A DNA stretch of 64,000 nt from Hyalangium ruber (GTDB lineage Bacteria > Myxococcota > Myxococcia > Myxococcales > Myxococcaceae). The stretch covers positions 682,001 through 746,000 of the forward strand of contig NZ_JAXIVS010000003.1 in the NCBI RefSeq assembly GCF_034259325.1, given 5' to 3'. Numbering within the stretch: position 1 is the stretch's first letter; each line of letters starts with the position of its first letter. This document shows positions 29,300-38,100 of this stretch, piece after piece. The notes beneath the pieces were generated by a model. It saw only the letters and a list, made by a program, of their open reading frames with translations, was not told the DNA's origin and ran no database searches. The position numbers were made by a program, and so were the translations under genes.

Positions 29300-30751
29300 T
29301 TATCGAGCCTGGTCCTGAGAGGGGTGAGCCTTCGTGTCGAGCCCGGGCTGTCCCAGCCCCTGCGTCACCACCGGCAAAGAGGCCGTGACGGGGCCCACGT
29401 AGAAGACGCCGTGGTAGCCCTCCTCGTTCGGCCCGCCCCAGAGATGCACGAAGAAGCGGTCCCCGTTGTCCTTGCCCTTGGCTTCCTTCACTCCGCACTC
29501 CAGCTGCTCGCCCTTCGCCCCTACCGCGCAGATCCATGCCGTGCCGCTGTTGTAGGCCATGTCCAGCGCCACCAACTTCTCGTGCTGCTCGGAGAGGAAC
29601 ATGCCCATGGGCCGGTACTTCGCGTCCCACGGCAGTCCGGGAGCCGTGCGTGGGTGGATGTTGCCCGACAGCACCAGGAAGAAACGTCGCGGGCTTTGGC
29701 GTACGAAAGAGAGCACCGTGGCCGCCATGGCCTCCTCGCGTGCCTGCCCCTGCTGCTTCGGATGGTCGAACACGAACACATCCACGTCCAGCCCCTGCGC
29801 CCGCAGTCGCCTCAGCTGATCCAACAGGTTCGCCATTCCCTCGCTGCCGCGCCCGTCCGGGAAGGGACTTCTCCAGAAGGGTGCTTCCATCAGCTTCAGC
29901 CAGTCGTCATCCGTGCCAGCGCTGCGGAGGAACGTCGCCACGCGCTGCTGGTTCTCCGCGGGCAGTTCCAGTCCCACGGTCACCGGCGTGCCCGACGACG
30001 CCGTCTGGCAGACGCTCTGCGCCACGAAGCGCGGCACCTCCTGGGTGCCGTGCATCTCGCCCAGCAGCATCACCCGGCCCTCCTGCACCTGCGGAGACAG
30101 ACCGATGATGGGCATGCCGCACTCGAGCGCCACCGGGGAGGCCGGAGCGCTCTCCTTCGCTGGCGCCTGAGCCACGCTCTGGGCCGGCTCCACCTGCTTG
30201 CGCGCCAATCGGGGCGCGATGGCATGAAACACCTTCCACTCCATCACCAGGTCCCGCTGCCCCTGCGCCGAGCCGGCCACGATGGCGTTCTCTCCCATCG
30301 GCGTGCTCATGAACGCCGCCGTGTCCTCGGCACTGTTATTCGGGACGCCTCCCTCCTCGCTCGCATCGCCCAGCGAGCGGCTCACGCCCCAGTCGATCTG
30401 ATCTCCCGGATCCGCCAGCGTCTTGTTGGCGCTGCGGGTGATGCGGATGACCCACAGCTTGCCGCGACTTGGCGTCTCACGTTTGCCCAGCACCAGGTAG
30501 CGGTGCCAGAAGCCAGACACCCGCGAGCCACCAAACTCCTCGCGCCACTCCGTCTCCAGCACGAAGCGGCCCTTATCCTCTCGGAACGGCAGCTGGCTGG
30601 CCGTGAAGAACTGGTGGACCGAGGGCCAGAGCTCCTCGAGGGGCACATCGTAGATGGCCTCCTCGTCCGGAATCCCCGTGCCCCCCTGGCGCGCGGCGCA
30701 CCCCGCCAGCACGCACGTGGCCATCAACCCCATCCAGACCGCAAGACGCAT
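29300..30751 (-). CDS. lipoprotein with BamC-like N-terminus and ChaN/Tiki-like C-terminal domain
   Basis: 483 residues from the ATG at 30749-30751; MRLAVWMGLMATCVLAGC is a lipoprotein signal with lipobox LAGC. Residues ~35-110 resemble a BamC/NlpB-like fold (DVPLEELWPSVHQFF, then a hydrophobic-charged sheet pattern), a weak match. Residues ~230-450 look like the ChaN/Tiki/erythromycin-esterase clan: VMLLGEMHGTQE, VGLELPAENQ, and LVLSGNIHPRT carry the conserved Glu/His set. Members of that clan are metal-dependent proteases or heme-binding proteins. The combination in one lipoprotein is unusual. It is alone on the minus strand; a short CCAGG/CCTGG hairpin spans its stop. Confidence 0.7.
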   Translation of the reverse strand: MRLAVWMGLMATCVLAGCAARQGGTGIPDEEAIYDVPLEELWPSVHQFFTASQLPFREDKGRFVLETEWREEFGGSRVSGFWHRYLVLGKRETPSRGKLWVIRITRSANKTLADPGDQIDWGVSRSLGDASEEGGVPNNSAEDTAAFMSTPMGENAIVAGSAQGQRDLVMEWKVFHAIAPRLARKQVEPAQSVAQAPAKESAPASPVALECGMPIIGLSPQVQEGRVMLLGEMHGTQEVPRFVAQSVCQTASSGTPVTVGLELPAENQQRVATFLRSAGTDDDWLKLMEAPFWRSPFPDGRGSEGMANLLDQLRRLRAQGLDVDVFVFDHPKQQGQAREEAMAATVLSFVRQSPRRFFLVLSGNIHPRTAPGLPWDAKYRPMGMFLSEQHEKLVALDMAYNSGTAWICAVGAKGEQLECGVKEAKGKDNGDRFFVHLWGGPNEEGYHGVFYVGPVTASLPVVTQGLGQPGLDTKAHPSQDQAR

Positions 30752-30807
30752 CCGAGCCGCTCCCGTGAACACGACACAGAACGGCCCGGAACTCTAACAG
30801 CGCCGCG

Positions 30808-31293
30808 TCAGGCGTGGATCTCGGAGCCCTCCGCCGCGCTGGCGCCCTCTCGCAGCCAGGGGCGCGTGCGCACCGCGTCGCGCACCCACGTCACGTGACG
30901 GTACTCATCCTCCCGGTGCTTCTGGATCAGACCACGCACCTCGGGGCTCCAGTCGAAATTCAGCGCCAGCTCGTAGGCCCGGTTGGTGAACTCCTCGTTG
31001 CCGAGCATCGCCACCAGGGCCGCCTCCGTCCCCATCATGCTCGTCACCGCAGTCAGCCCCTTCATCGCCGTGCCCTTGAGGTCCAGCTTCAGCTCCACGG
31101 GCTCGCCCCCAAAGCGCTGGATGAGCGCGTTCAGGTCCTGCACATGCCGCACGTGGTCCACGCGGAAGTCATTGAGCCGCTCACGCACCAGGGGCTCGCT
31201 CACCCGCGCGATGGCCGCGTCGTACGCGCCCACCGCGTCCGCATCCAACTGAGCCAGACTGCGCAGCTTCGCTACCTCGGCCTTCTCCTCCAT
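30808..31293 (-). CDS. ferritin-like domain protein (DUF2383-type)
   Basis: 161 residues from the ATG at 31291-31293, which has a strong GAGGAGG ribosome site eight bases upstream; the open frame extends upstream but lacks support. All-helical, with Glu/His positions spaced as in a four-helix ferritin-like bundle: RVDHVRHVQDLN, NEEFTNRAYELAL and HREDEYRHVTWVRD. Such proteins bind a di-iron centre or serve stress-related roles. No signal peptide. Divergent from the small membrane protein gene at 31478. Confidence 0.75.
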   Translation of the reverse strand: MEEKAEVAKLRSLAQLDADAVGAYDAAIARVSEPLVRERLNDFRVDHVRHVQDLNALIQRFGGEPVELKLDLKGTAMKGLTAVTSMMGTEAALVAMLGNEEFTNRAYELALNFDWSPEVRGLIQKHREDEYRHVTWVRDAVRTRPWLREGASAAEGSEIHA

Positions 31294-31477
31294 CACCCGT
31301 CCTCCTCGCGGAATCCCGAGCAATGTGCGTGGGCCCTCCCGCCGCGCCAACCCACCCCCATCACGCGTGGCGTTAAAGGGCCCCCAGCTGGAAGGGGTCC
31401 AGGCAGGCAGGCACGTACTGCCAGTCGTGACGCGATGCGCACCTTTGCTCCACACCCTCATCCAGGAGGTATCCATC

Positions 31478-31792
31478 ATGAAGAATGAAGACGTAGCGAC
31501 CACGAACATCGAGGAGCTGACGAAGAAAGTCCCCTCGGTGAGCTTCCTTGGGCTGGCCATCGGCGCCATGGCCGTGAGCGCCTCCCTGATGCTGCTGAAC
31601 CGGAAGACCTGGGCCAACTTCGTGGGCCAGTGGGCGCCGACCCTCCTCATCCTCGGTACCTACAACAAGATCGTGAAGACGTTCTCGGCGCCCTACAGCG
31701 AAGCCCAGCGGGGCAACCATGGCGACCATGCCTCCATCCTCAAGTCTCCGGACGAGCTGAGCCGCCAGCCGGCTACGCGTCCGCTGATCTAA
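31478..31792 (+). CDS. small membrane protein of unknown function
   Basis: 104 residues from the ATG at 31478, with AGGAGGT (31464-31470) at ideal spacing. A polar N-terminus (NEDVATTNIEELTKKVP) precedes two hydrophobic segments (about 22-42 and 49-65), and then a polar tail. The second contains VGQWAPTLLILGTYNK. No family is recognised. It is divergent from the ferritin-like gene across 184 bases and may share its regulation. Confidence 0.75.
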   Translation: MKNEDVATTNIEELTKKVPSVSFLGLAIGAMAVSASLMLLNRKTWANFVGQWAPTLLILGTYNKIVKTFSAPYSEAQRGNHGDHASILKSPDELSRQPATRPLI

Positions 31793-31802
31793 GGAGCGGC
31801 TC

Positions 31803-31839
31803 CACCCCTCCCCCTCTCCATCTGGAGGGGGAAGGGGTG
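31803..31839. terminator. REP-like CT/AG-rich hairpin between convergent genes
   Basis: CACCCCT-CCCCCTC pairs with GAGGGGGA-AGGGGTG (one bulged base) around a short loop. It starts ten bases after the stop of the small membrane protein gene and lies before the convergent SemiSWEET stop. The same CCCTCTCC/GGAGAGGG style recurs at 40433-40453, suggesting a dispersed REP-like family. Confidence 0.6.
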
Positions 31840-31872
31840 ACGTTGCCAGACTCCCCTGCCCTGCCTCGACGC

Positions 31873-32175
31873 TCAGGCGTGTGCCGCCCGTCCCACGGTT
31901 GCCTGCCGAGCGCCACTCCGCTCCGCCCGCCGGTGCCGGATGACGATGAGCCCTCCCAGGATGGCGCTCACCAGGAGCAACGCGTTGGTCACCACGAACA
32001 CCCAATTGCCCACCATGAGGCTGTAGAGCGTAAAGCCCACGGAAGCAGTGATCTGCCCCACGAAGAGCCACTTCGACACGCCCGCGCTCGAACCTGACTT
32101 CCACTGCTTGTGGACTTGCTTGCCGATGGTCAGCACGAGGATGAAGGAGCTGAACCACCCGATGGCCTCGGTCAT
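31873..32175 (-). CDS. SemiSWEET-type sugar transporter
   Basis: 100 residues from the ATG at 32173-32175, with GGAGG close upstream. Three hydrophobic helices (about 3-17, 34-55, 60-82) match the triple-helix SemiSWEET/PQ-loop unit, which dimerises to make a sugar uniporter. The expected Pro-Gln after the first helix is replaced: the sequence reads TIGKQVHKQWKSGSSAGVSK, keeping the Gln and the SSxGVS pattern. A polar C-terminal tail follows. Family is likely; substrate is unknown. Confidence 0.8.
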   Translation of the reverse strand: MTEAIGWFSSFILVLTIGKQVHKQWKSGSSAGVSKWLFVGQITASVGFTLYSLMVGNWVFVVTNALLLVSAILGGLIVIRHRRAERSGARQATVGRAAHA

Positions 32176-32552
32176 GCATTCCTCCGTGGGCTGAAGGATG
32201 TGCATGTTGCTCCCGCGAGCAGCGGCGTTCCCTCGCGCGGTGGGCAGGCAAGCGACCCAAGCACCCTGGACGAACGCGGGCTCCCCCTTACCTTCAGGTT
32301 GAAGGAGCGGAGTGCATTGTCGCACTTCGACACAAGCCATTGGCGGCGGAAGCAGTGCTGGCTTCCGAAACGAATGTGCCTGTGGGGGTCAGGTGGAGCG
32401 CCCCGAGCCCGGGTTCAGCGTTGGGCCCGGTAGGCCGGTAGCCCTCCGGACGTGCGGCGGGGGCCCGGGGCGCCTGGTGTCGTCTCCCGCTCCTGCTTTC
32501 GCCCACTGATCAGGGAATTGCACCTCCGGGGCTCGATGCGGACCGTTGGTGG
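32176..32552. other. 377-base intergenic region without a gene
   Basis: This stretch lies between the divergent SemiSWEET and ligD starts. No ORF in it has supporting codon use or a ribosome site. It holds a short inverted repeat, CCGGG/CCCGG, near 32412-32432, and a slightly AT-richer patch around 32320-32390 that could carry promoters. Nothing else is seen. Confidence 0.6.
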
Positions 32553-35156
32553 GTGAAGACACGACACTCTCTGCGGGCCTACCGCGCCAAGCGCGACTTC
32601 CAGAAGACCTCCGAGCCCTCTCCCGACGTCCCGCTCGAGCGACATGGCTCCGAGCCCATGTTCGTGGTGCATAAGCACGACGCGACGCGCATGCACTACG
32701 ACCTGCGGTTGGAAATCGACGGCGCGCTGGCGAGCTGGGCCATTCCCAAGGGCCCCAGCTACGACCCGAGCACGAAGCGCCTCGCCGTGCAGACCGAGGA
32801 TCACCCACTGTCCTACGCCGAGTTCGAGGGCCGCATCCCGGACGATGAGTACGGCGGCGGCGACTCGCTGCTGTGGGACCGGGGCACCTTCGAGACCGTG
32901 CCCCCCGGCAAGGGCCATGAGCAGCGCGAGAAGGGGCACCTCACGGTGGAGCTCCATGGCGAGAAGCTCAAGGGCCGCTGGCACCTCATCCGCACGAAGA
33001 TGCACGGCAAGCAGAATCAGTGGCTGTGCTTCAAGGCGCTGGATGGCACCGAGGACCCGAACTACGACGTCACCGTCGAGCGTCCCGAGTCCGTGAAGAG
33101 CGGGCGCAAGGAGACGCGTGGCCCGGTACGCAAGAGCGCGCTCGTGGCGCTGCGCCACCCCGGCGCCAAGGAGCTGATCGAGCGCGTCTGGCCGCCCATG
33201 CTCGCCAAGCTCTCGGTGCCCGACGAGGCGCGCGATGACACCCACGTCTACGAGGTGAAGTACGACGGCTTCCGCGCCGTGGCCGCCATCTCCGGCGGAC
33301 AGCTGGCGCTGTGGAGCCGCAATGGCAACGACTTGAGCGAACGCTTCCCGAGCATCGCCGAGGCGCTCCGCGGGATGCGTGTCCCCGAGGCCGTGCTCGA
33401 TGGGGAGATCGTCGCGGTGGATTCCAAGGGGCGCTCGCGCTTCCAGCTGCTGCAGAACCAGTCCGGCGGGGAGCTTCGCTTCGTCGCGTTCGACTTGCTG
33501 TGGCTGGACGGCGAGGACCTGCGCTCGCGGTCCCTGGAAGCCCGACGCGAGCTGCTGGAGAGCGTGCTGTCGGGGGCGAAGTCGCCGGTGCAGCTCTCCG
33601 AGCGGCTGGAGCTGCCACTGACGCGGGCGCTGTCGGAGGCACAGAAGCGCGGCTGGGAGGGCCTCATCGCCAAGCGCCGGGGCTCGACCTACGTGGGTAG
33701 CCGCTCGAGCAGCTGGCTCAAGCTCAAGGTCATCGCCGGCCAGGAGTTCGTCATCTCCGGGTACCTGCCCATCAAGAACGAGCAGGCCGGCAAGGAGATC
33801 GGCGCACTGCTGGTGGCGGTGAACGGGCGGAACGGCTACGTCGACGTGGGCAAGGTGGGCACGGGCTTCACCACGAAGGTGCGGCGGGAGCTGCGCGCGA
33901 TGCTCGACAAGGAGCGCACGGCGAAGCCCATCGTCGCGGATGCCAAGTACCGCTCGGAAGCCGTGTGGGTGAAGCCGAAGTACGTGGCGCAGATCCACTT
34001 CACCGAGTGGACGGAGGAGGGCCGCTTGCGCCACCCGGTGTTCCAGGGGCTGCGCACGGACAAGAAGCCGCAGGAGGTGGTGAGAGAGCGACCGTCGACC
34101 ACCGCGCGCGGCAAGGCGAAGGAGGAGTCCACGGCCATGGTCCCCAAGCGCACCCGGAAGACCGCCCGGACCGCCACCCCAGCGGCGAAGCCTCGCAAGC
34201 GCGCTGCGGCGAAGCGCTCTGCCTCACGGGAGACCGGGGCGCGACGTGTTCCCTCGGCCACGGCGGCCCGCACGGCGAAGCTGCCGGCCGGGGAACTGCT
34301 GACGAAGAGCACGGGACAGGCTCGGCTCACCAGCGGCGAGCGCGTCCTGTACCCGAAGGATGGGTACACCAAGGCGGATGTGTTCGCGTACTACGGCGAG
34401 GTGGCGCCGCTGCTCGTGCCGGTGCTGGCGGATCGCCCCATCTCCGTGCAGCAGTGGCCCGCGGGCATCCAGGCCCCCGGCTTCTTCAAGCATGACCTGA
34501 CTGGCAAACCGGACTGGCTGCCGACGCTGCGTGTGAAGCACGTGGACCGGACGATCGATCACGTGAACGTGAAGACTCCTGACGCGCTGCTGTGGCTGGC
34601 CAACCAGTCCGCGCTCACCATCCACATGTGGGCCAGCCGCGCGCCGAAGCTGGAGCAGGCGCAGTGGGTGCTGTTCGATCTGGATCCTGGCAAGGGCAGC
34701 TGGGAGGACCTCATCAAGGTGGCCACGGTCCTGCACAAGCGGCTGGACCAGCTCGGCCTGGAGAGCATCCCGAAGACCTCTGGCAAGCGAGGGATCCATG
34801 TCTTCATCCCGCTGGGGCCTGGGCACACCCACGAGGACGCGGTGCGGTTCTCGAGCGAGCTGGCCAACCAGGTGGCGGCGGAGCTGAGGGACATCGCCAC
34901 CACGGAGCGCGCCATCAACAAGCGCCAGGGGCGGCTCTATATCGATGCGGGACAGAACGGGCGGGGCAAGACGGTGGTGGCCCCGTACTCGCTGCGCGCG
35001 GTGGATGGCGCGAACTTCTCCGCCCCGCTCAAGTGGAGCGAGGTGACGAAGCGCCTGGACCCCAGCCGCTTCAACCTCAAGACCCTGCGCAAGCGGCTGG
35101 ACGCGGTAGGCGATCTGTTTGCCCCGGTACTCAAGGGCAAACAGAAGCTGCCGTGA
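32553..35156 (+). CDS. ligD: ATP-dependent DNA ligase D (NHEJ), phosphoesterase-ligase-polymerase
   Basis: 867 residues from a GTG at 32553. LigD repairs double-strand breaks with Ku. Domain order is 3'-phosphoesterase (about 15-170; HKHDATRMHYDLRLE, SWAIPKGPS), ATP-dependent ligase (about 200-500; adenylated Lys236 in VKYDGFR, LDGEIVAVD, EGLIAKRR, WLKLK), a long basic Ala/Lys/Arg/Thr-rich linker (about 515-575, histone-H1-like), and the primase-polymerase domain (about 585-860; metal motif FDLDP at Asp709/Asp711). All three activities look intact. No ku gene is in the window. It stops three bases before the convergent FG-GAP gene stop. Confidence 0.95.
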   Translation: MKTRHSLRAYRAKRDFQKTSEPSPDVPLERHGSEPMFVVHKHDATRMHYDLRLEIDGALASWAIPKGPSYDPSTKRLAVQTEDHPLSYAEFEGRIPDDEYGGGDSLLWDRGTFETVPPGKGHEQREKGHLTVELHGEKLKGRWHLIRTKMHGKQNQWLCFKALDGTEDPNYDVTVERPESVKSGRKETRGPVRKSALVALRHPGAKELIERVWPPMLAKLSVPDEARDDTHVYEVKYDGFRAVAAISGGQLALWSRNGNDLSERFPSIAEALRGMRVPEAVLDGEIVAVDSKGRSRFQLLQNQSGGELRFVAFDLLWLDGEDLRSRSLEARRELLESVLSGAKSPVQLSERLELPLTRALSEAQKRGWEGLIAKRRGSTYVGSRSSSWLKLKVIAGQEFVISGYLPIKNEQAGKEIGALLVAVNGRNGYVDVGKVGTGFTTKVRRELRAMLDKERTAKPIVADAKYRSEAVWVKPKYVAQIHFTEWTEEGRLRHPVFQGLRTDKKPQEVVRERPSTTARGKAKEESTAMVPKRTRKTARTATPAAKPRKRAAAKRSASRETGARRVPSATAARTAKLPAGELLTKSTGQARLTSGERVLYPKDGYTKADVFAYYGEVAPLLVPVLADRPISVQQWPAGIQAPGFFKHDLTGKPDWLPTLRVKHVDRTIDHVNVKTPDALLWLANQSALTIHMWASRAPKLEQAQWVLFDLDPGKGSWEDLIKVATVLHKRLDQLGLESIPKTSGKRGIHVFIPLGPGHTHEDAVRFSSELANQVAAELRDIATTERAINKRQGRLYIDAGQNGRGKTVVAPYSLRAVDGANFSAPLKWSEVTKRLDPSRFNLKTLRKRLDAVGDLFAPVLKGKQKLP

Positions 35157-35159
35157 AGC

Positions 35160-38100
35160 TCAGAACGCGAGCGGCAGCGAGAAGGCCGTGCCGTTGGACG
35201 TGCCCGTGCGGTAGCTCGTCGGCGCGCCGATGATCAACGTCGGCGGGCCTCCCTGGCCACCCGGTGAGAGCGACAGGTCCTGCCCGAAGTTGGACCGCTC
35301 CGTCGTGTCGCCGGTGATCAACATCCACGGAGTCATCCGGCCCTTCACCTGCGGCCCACCCGCGTAGATGAACACCGCGCCGCCTCCGTCCGACGCCTCC
35401 GAGGCGCCCGGCGCGCTCACCACCAGATCCGGCACGCCGTCGCCCGTCAGGTCCCGGCCACCCTCCAGCGCCCGGCCGAAGTTCACCGCACGCGTCCGGT
35501 GTACCAGCGTCTCCGGGGTCACCCCATCTCCCAGCGCGCCCACTAGCGCCTCGCCCGAAGCGGGCCGCCGCGCCACCAGCTTCGACGTCTCGAAGAGCAG
35601 CACCGCCGGCTGCGTCACCCCGTCGAACGGCACGCTCGTCGCGCTGATGGCGATCCGGTCCTTGCCATCCTTCAGGAAGTTGCCCAGCCGCACCGTCGCC
35701 ACGCCCATGCCCAGGTTGTTGCCACCCACCTCGGCGTCCGCCGCCAGCCGCACCCACGAGGCCGTCGTCCGCCCACCGCAGCGCCCCCCCGCCGGTTCGT
35801 AGCCGAAGAGGATGATGATGCCCGAGCGCCCCGTCTCCGTGTAGCGCCAGGACACCTCGTCGCAGCCATCCCCGTTCAGGTCGCCCAGCGCCGTCGGCGC
35901 CGACGTCTGCCGCGTCGTGGACCCATCCGTGAAGTACAGCGGGTCACACCCCATCGTCAGCTTCGCCAGCGACGCGTCATCCGGCGCACGCCCGGGGAAC
36001 ACCTCGAAGCCGTTGTTGCGCAGCGCTCCGATGTCCTCCCTGCCATCCCCGTTGAAGTCGAAGCCGCCCACCACCCCGCGGCCAATCTGGCTGCGCCGGC
36101 AGCGCGCGTCCGTGTCCGGCGTACACCCCGCGATCACCAGCGGCGCCCACAGCCGGTAGGCATCCTTGAAGGAGCCGTCCGCCTGCCCCAGCGACACCAT
36201 CAGTCCGCCCACGTTCGGGCCCGCCGAAGTCCCCGTGGTGGTGATGCACCCCGTCTTCTGCGCGGCGTACAGCGCCAGCTCGGCGGTCTGCCCCGAGCTC
36301 GGCAGGCTGAAGGAGTTCGCACCCACCACCAGGTCCGTGCGCCCATCCCCGTTGAAGTCGGTGAACGTCACGTCCGTGCCCACGCTGCGCCCACGCGCCA
36401 GCGGCGCCGTGCTCGCCCCCTCCGCCACCATCGTCGCCGCCGAGTTCTGCGTCGCGTTGTACACCCAGGCACGCCCCGCGGTGGTGTCCGCGCCGTCCGC
36501 GTTCGGTCCCGGCCCCGCGTAGCCCGGCGAGCCCACCAGCGCCACCGTCTGCCCGCCCGCGAGCGCCGCCGCTGCCACCACCTCGCCGAAGCGCTCCACC
36601 GCCGGGCGCGCCGGCACCGGAGCCACCGTCCGGCTCCACTCCGCCAGCGACGTGCCTCCGCGCAGGAAGGTCTCCACCCGTCCGGTGAAGGCCCCCGCGT
36701 CCGACGACGCGCGTCCGGAGAAGGCCACCAGCGCCGCTCCCGCCGGCCCCGTCCACGTCGTCATACCCACGCCCAACACGTCCGAGCGGGTTTGCCCGTG
36801 AATCACTCCCAGCGACTTGTTGATGACGCTGCCCGCGGCGAGCGTCGCCAGCGGATACGCCAGCACCCGGCCCGACAGCCGCAGCGTGGTGTTGTTGGGT
36901 CCCGGCGCGGCGGCGTTCGGTGCTCCCAGCACCAGCTCGCCACCCGGCTGCCCGTCCACGTCCATCACCGTGAAGCTCCGGCCCGCGAAGATGCTGCCGG
37001 CCTCGCCGTAGATGCGCGCGTAGGCCGCCTCCCGCAGCACCTGCACCGGCGTGTTCGACGGCTCTCCCGAGGGCTGATGGGCGCTCAGGTCGAAGATCAG
37101 CACACCGCCCGAATCCGGTCCGGACTGCACGCCCCCGCTGGTGCTCAGGTTCGGCGAGTCCGCCCGGTCCGCCACCGCCATCAGCAGCGGAGGCCGGGTG
37201 CCATCGGCCGGGGCCACGCCCAGGCGCCAGGTGCCCTCGTTGCTGTCCGCCGTGTTGCCCGGCACCACGTACACGTCCGGCGTGGCCCGGAAGCGCAGCC
37301 CGTCCGCGCGCCCGAAGAACACCGACACCGCCTGGAGCGCCACCGCCTGCGTGGTGCCGTCCGCCAGGTGGCGCGACACCTTGCTCAGCGCCGCCAGGTC
37401 CACGCGCCCGTCCGCGTTGAAGTCCGCCATCACCACCGCCCGGCCCAGGTCCGTGCTGCTGCGCGCCATGGGGTTGCCCGTGCGCGACAGGTCCGCGCCT
37501 CCCAGGCGAATGGCCGGCAGGTCCGGCACCGGCTGGCCCGGCGTGAGGGTGAAGATGTCCACCGTGCCGCGCCGGCTGATCGACGAGGTGGGCGCCAGGT
37601 CTCCCGCCGGCGCGCTGACGATGAGGTCCAGGTCCCCATCCCCGTCCGCGTCCGCCATGGCCAGACCCGTGCTGAAGGCACCGCCCCGGGCGAGGCTCGT
37701 CAGCGCCGGCCGCATCAGCTCCGGCCCGTTGGAGCCCCAGCGGTAGAGGTACACCGCGCCCGAGTCCGCGCCGGTGATGTCCGCGCCCGGCGAGCTCACC
37801 GCCAGCTCCGCCCGCCCGTCCTTGTCCAGGTCTCCCGCCGCGAGGTTGTCGCCGAAGGCCGCCGTGTCCGTCTGCCCGGTCAGCACCCACGTCGGCTGCT
37901 GGGGCAGCCCCGAGGGTCCGCCCTTGTAGATGAACACCGCGCCGCCCAGCGGCCGGTTGAGATCACTCTCGCGCTGGCCCACCGCCACGTCCTGTATCCC
38001 ATCCCCATCGAAGTCCGCGGTGATCAGGTGGGCCACGTCCGTGAGGCGGCCGCGGGGCTGCATGGTGCGCGTCAGGTCATCCAGCACGCGCACGGAGACG

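Noticed and set aside
31440-31460. Possible sigma54 promoter around GGCACG-TACTGCC near 31427-31440
   Set aside because: The spacing between GG and GC is 8, not 10, so it does not fit the -24/-12 rule.
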